The position numbers and the translations under genes were made by a program. Source: an uncultured Muribaculaceae bacterium (GTDB lineage Bacteria > Bacteroidota > Bacteroidia > Bacteroidales > Muribaculaceae). Taken from it: DNA of 64,000 nucleotides. The notes beneath the pieces are model-generated. The model worked only from the letters and a program-made list of their open reading frames with translations. It was not told where the DNA came from and made no database searches. Of the stretch, positions 62,737 through 64,000 are shown piece by piece. Position 1 is the first letter of the stretch. Every line of letters starts with the position of its first letter. The DNA is taken from positions 22,247 through 86,246 of the forward strand of contig CAJTXU010000006.1 of the NCBI GenBank assembly GCA_910584125.1, given 5' to 3'.

Positions 62737-63878
62737 GTCAGGACGGATACAGATGCATACTCGCGGGGCTTGAGGCGGAGGGCCGCCTCAGGCGCATACC
62801 CGGCCATAGGGCAGGGGGAGGACTGCTCGACCTCTGCTCGAACGATTATATGGGTCTGGCCGCGAGGGCTGGCGAATGGCGCGAGGAATTCCGCGCCCGT
62901 TTCGGCGACGTGGCCATGACTTCCTCGGCCTCGCGGTTGCTCGCTTCCGACCAGAAGGTCTATACGGCTCTTGAGTCGTGGCTCGAAGCATCTTACGGTC
63001 GGCCGGCGTTGCTGTTCAACTCCGGATATCATGCCAACGTCGGTGTGGTGTCGGCGCTCGATATACCGGGCACGCTCTGGCTCGCCGACAAACTGGTCCA
63101 CGCCTCGGCAATCGACGGCCTGAGGCTCGCGGGAGCCGATTTCAAACGCTGGCGTCATAACGACACGGCGTCGTTGCGCAGACTGCTCGACAAGGAGAGC
63201 GGACGTTATGACAGGGTGATGGTGGTGTGCGAATCAGTCTACAGCATGGACGGCGACATGGCCCCGCTCGCCGAACTCGCCGCTATAAAGAAAGAAAATC
63301 CCAAGGTGATGCTCTATGTCGACGAGGCACATGCCGTCGGAGTGTATGGGCGTCGCGGGCTGGGGCTCTGCGAACATCTCGGTATGTTGGAGGACGCCGA
63401 CATATTGGTAGGCACGCTCGGCAAGGCCTGCGCGTCGGCGGGGGCTTTCGTCGTGGCGTCGCCGCTGATAAAGGAATTTCTGATCAACAGCGCGCGAAGT
63501 TTCATATTCTCGACCGCGCTGGCGCCCGCCAACGCCGCATGGTCGCTGATGATGCTCGGGAAGCTCGCCGGCATGGAGCGTGAGCGCGGTCATCTCGCCA
63601 TGCTCGCCGCGCGTTTCCGCGCGGGGGTGGAGGCCATCACCGGTTTGGCGAATCCTTCGCGGTCGGCGATAGTGCCACTCATGATGGGCAGCGCCGAACG
63701 GGCGGTGGCGATTTCACATGGTCTTGAAGAGGCCGGAATACTCGCGCTGCCCATCCGCAGACCCACCGTTCCTCCCGGCGGCGAACGCATCCGCTTCTCT
63801 CTCAACGCCGCCCTGACCGTCGACGACATCGACAGAGTCTGCTCCACACTCGCCGATATATGCGCAGAGACAAAGTAA
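62733..63878 (+). CDS. bioF: 8-amino-7-oxononanoate synthase
   Basis: Condenses pimeloyl-ACP (or -CoA) with alanine to KAPA, the first ring-forming step of biotin synthesis. 381 residues from the ATG at 62733, in ATGA overlap with bioA; the longer frame upstream lies inside bioA. Family motifs: LDLCSNDYMGLA, SSASRLLASDQKVYTALE, FNSGYHANVGVVSALD, LYVDEAHAVGVYGRRGLG and the PLP-lysine loop GTLGKACASAGAF (about residue 230). The pimeloyl-ACP substrate fits the BioG-BioC route encoded at 26 kb. bioB is not in this window. Confidence 0.95.
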   Translation: MSQDGYRCILAGLEAEGRLRRIPGHRAGGGLLDLCSNDYMGLAARAGEWREEFRARFGDVAMTSSASRLLASDQKVYTALESWLEASYGRPALLFNSGYHANVGVVSALDIPGTLWLADKLVHASAIDGLRLAGADFKRWRHNDTASLRRLLDKESGRYDRVMVVCESVYSMDGDMAPLAELAAIKKENPKVMLYVDEAHAVGVYGRRGLGLCEHLGMLEDADILVGTLGKACASAGAFVVASPLIKEFLINSARSFIFSTALAPANAAWSLMMLGKLAGMERERGHLAMLAARFRAGVEAITGLANPSRSAIVPLMMGSAERAVAISHGLEEAGILALPIRRPTVPPGGERIRFSLNAALTVDDIDRVCSTLADICAETK

Positions 63879-63893
63879 CCGATTGATACATAG

Positions 63894-63937
63894 CTTATAA
63901 AAACTGACGAGGCGATGCTGAAAAGCATCGCCTCGTC
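63894..63937 (-). terminator. Terminator of the tRNA transcript
   Basis: GACGAGGCGATGCT and AGCATCGCCTCGTC form a perfect 14-bp stem with a 4-nt loop (63906-63937). On the minus strand it is followed by AGTTTTTATAAG. On the plus strand, after bioF, there is no T-run. Confidence 0.9.
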
Positions 63938-63943
63938 TGGCTC

Positions 63944-64000
63944 TGGTAGCGGGACCGAGAATTGAACTCGGGACCTCCGGGTTATGAATCCGACGCTCTA
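63944..64000 (-). tRNA. tRNA with anticodon CAT (Met or lysidine-Ile), 5' part outside window
   Basis: The 3' 57 nt of a tRNA on the minus strand. It has an encoded CCA (63946-63944), discriminator A, the acceptor 3' strand, a T-arm with loop TTCAATT between CCGAG and CTCGG, and the anticodon loop TTCATAA with CAT at 63986-63984. Anticodon CAT serves initiator Met, elongator Met, or Ile after lysidine modification; the missing acceptor 5' half and D-arm prevent a decision. The anticodon stem ends in an A-C mispair next to the loop as read. Confidence 0.93.

Overview
The window is a 64 kb piece of a G+C-rich Bacteroidota (order Bacteroidales) chromosome. Evidence for this: A-rich translation starts with few Shine-Dalgarno boxes; many promoters of the Bacteroides sigma-ABfr type (TTG, 19-20 bp, TAnnTTTG); a full Na+-NQR operon; an Omp28/DUF6029 pair; a BioG-BioC fusion; class III fructose-1,6-bisphosphatase; and secreted proteins with type IX secretion (T9SS)-like C-terminal tails. 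The high G+C content and B12-dependent ribonucleotide reductase suggest a Muribaculaceae-like gut bacterium, but that family assignment is inference. Most of the window is dense core chromosome. Strand-opposite open frames are long everywhere because of the base composition, and they are not genes.

Layout. 1-10 kb: the recQ 3' part, then an outer-membrane biogenesis block (parvulin chaperone, lipoprotein, SurA-like parvulin, LptA/OstA-like protein) running into mutL. 10-16 kb, minus strand: GH77 4-alpha-glucanotransferase, class II ribonucleotide reductase, unknown membrane protein. 16-20 kb, minus strand: a secreted thioredoxin / DUF6029 / Omp28 / T9SS-tail operon. 20-27.5 kb: fbp, divergent from DAHP synthase-chorismate mutase and two FdtA/QdtA-type cupins; a porin-like protein; bioG-bioC. 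27.5-34 kb: DUF4250, rpsP, prfA, a small membrane protein, a nucleotidyltransferase plus an aminoglycoside-phosphotransferase-like kinase fused to a RapZ C-terminal domain, and pgk. 34-41 kb: ExbB-ExbD-ExbD-TonB, a PstS-like lipoprotein and a TPR protein. 41-50 kb: an isolated T9SS-tail ORF, nqrABCDEF, glyA, bioD. 50-54.6 kb: a 3'-5' exonuclease, a 50-bp perfect palindrome, and an A+T-richer surface-protein gene behind an 800-bp regulatory region. 54.6-64 kb: lpxH, a SufT/MIP18-like protein, two small beta-barrels, priA, an AAA-ATPase/PD-(D/E)XK protein, bioA-bioF, and a tRNA with anticodon CAT cut by the right edge.

Biotin genes are spread over three loci (bioGC at 26 kb, bioD at 49 kb, bioA-bioF at 61-64 kb), giving every step from malonyl-ACP methylation to dethiobiotin; bioB is not in the window. 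Envelope functions dominate: beta-barrel chaperoning, LPS transport and lipid A synthesis, TonB energisation, cell-wall sugar recycling and a sodium pump.

The most unusual part is 50.9-54.6 kb. It holds a 50-bp palindrome with no spacer. It also holds an 800-bp gap with three leftward sigma-ABfr-like promoters, mutually exclusive hairpins, short open frames, and a terminator/anti-terminator-like arrangement just before a MBG/Big_2 surface-protein gene. This looks like an attenuated or riboregulated surface-protein locus. All structures here were read by eye, without a folding program or database search.
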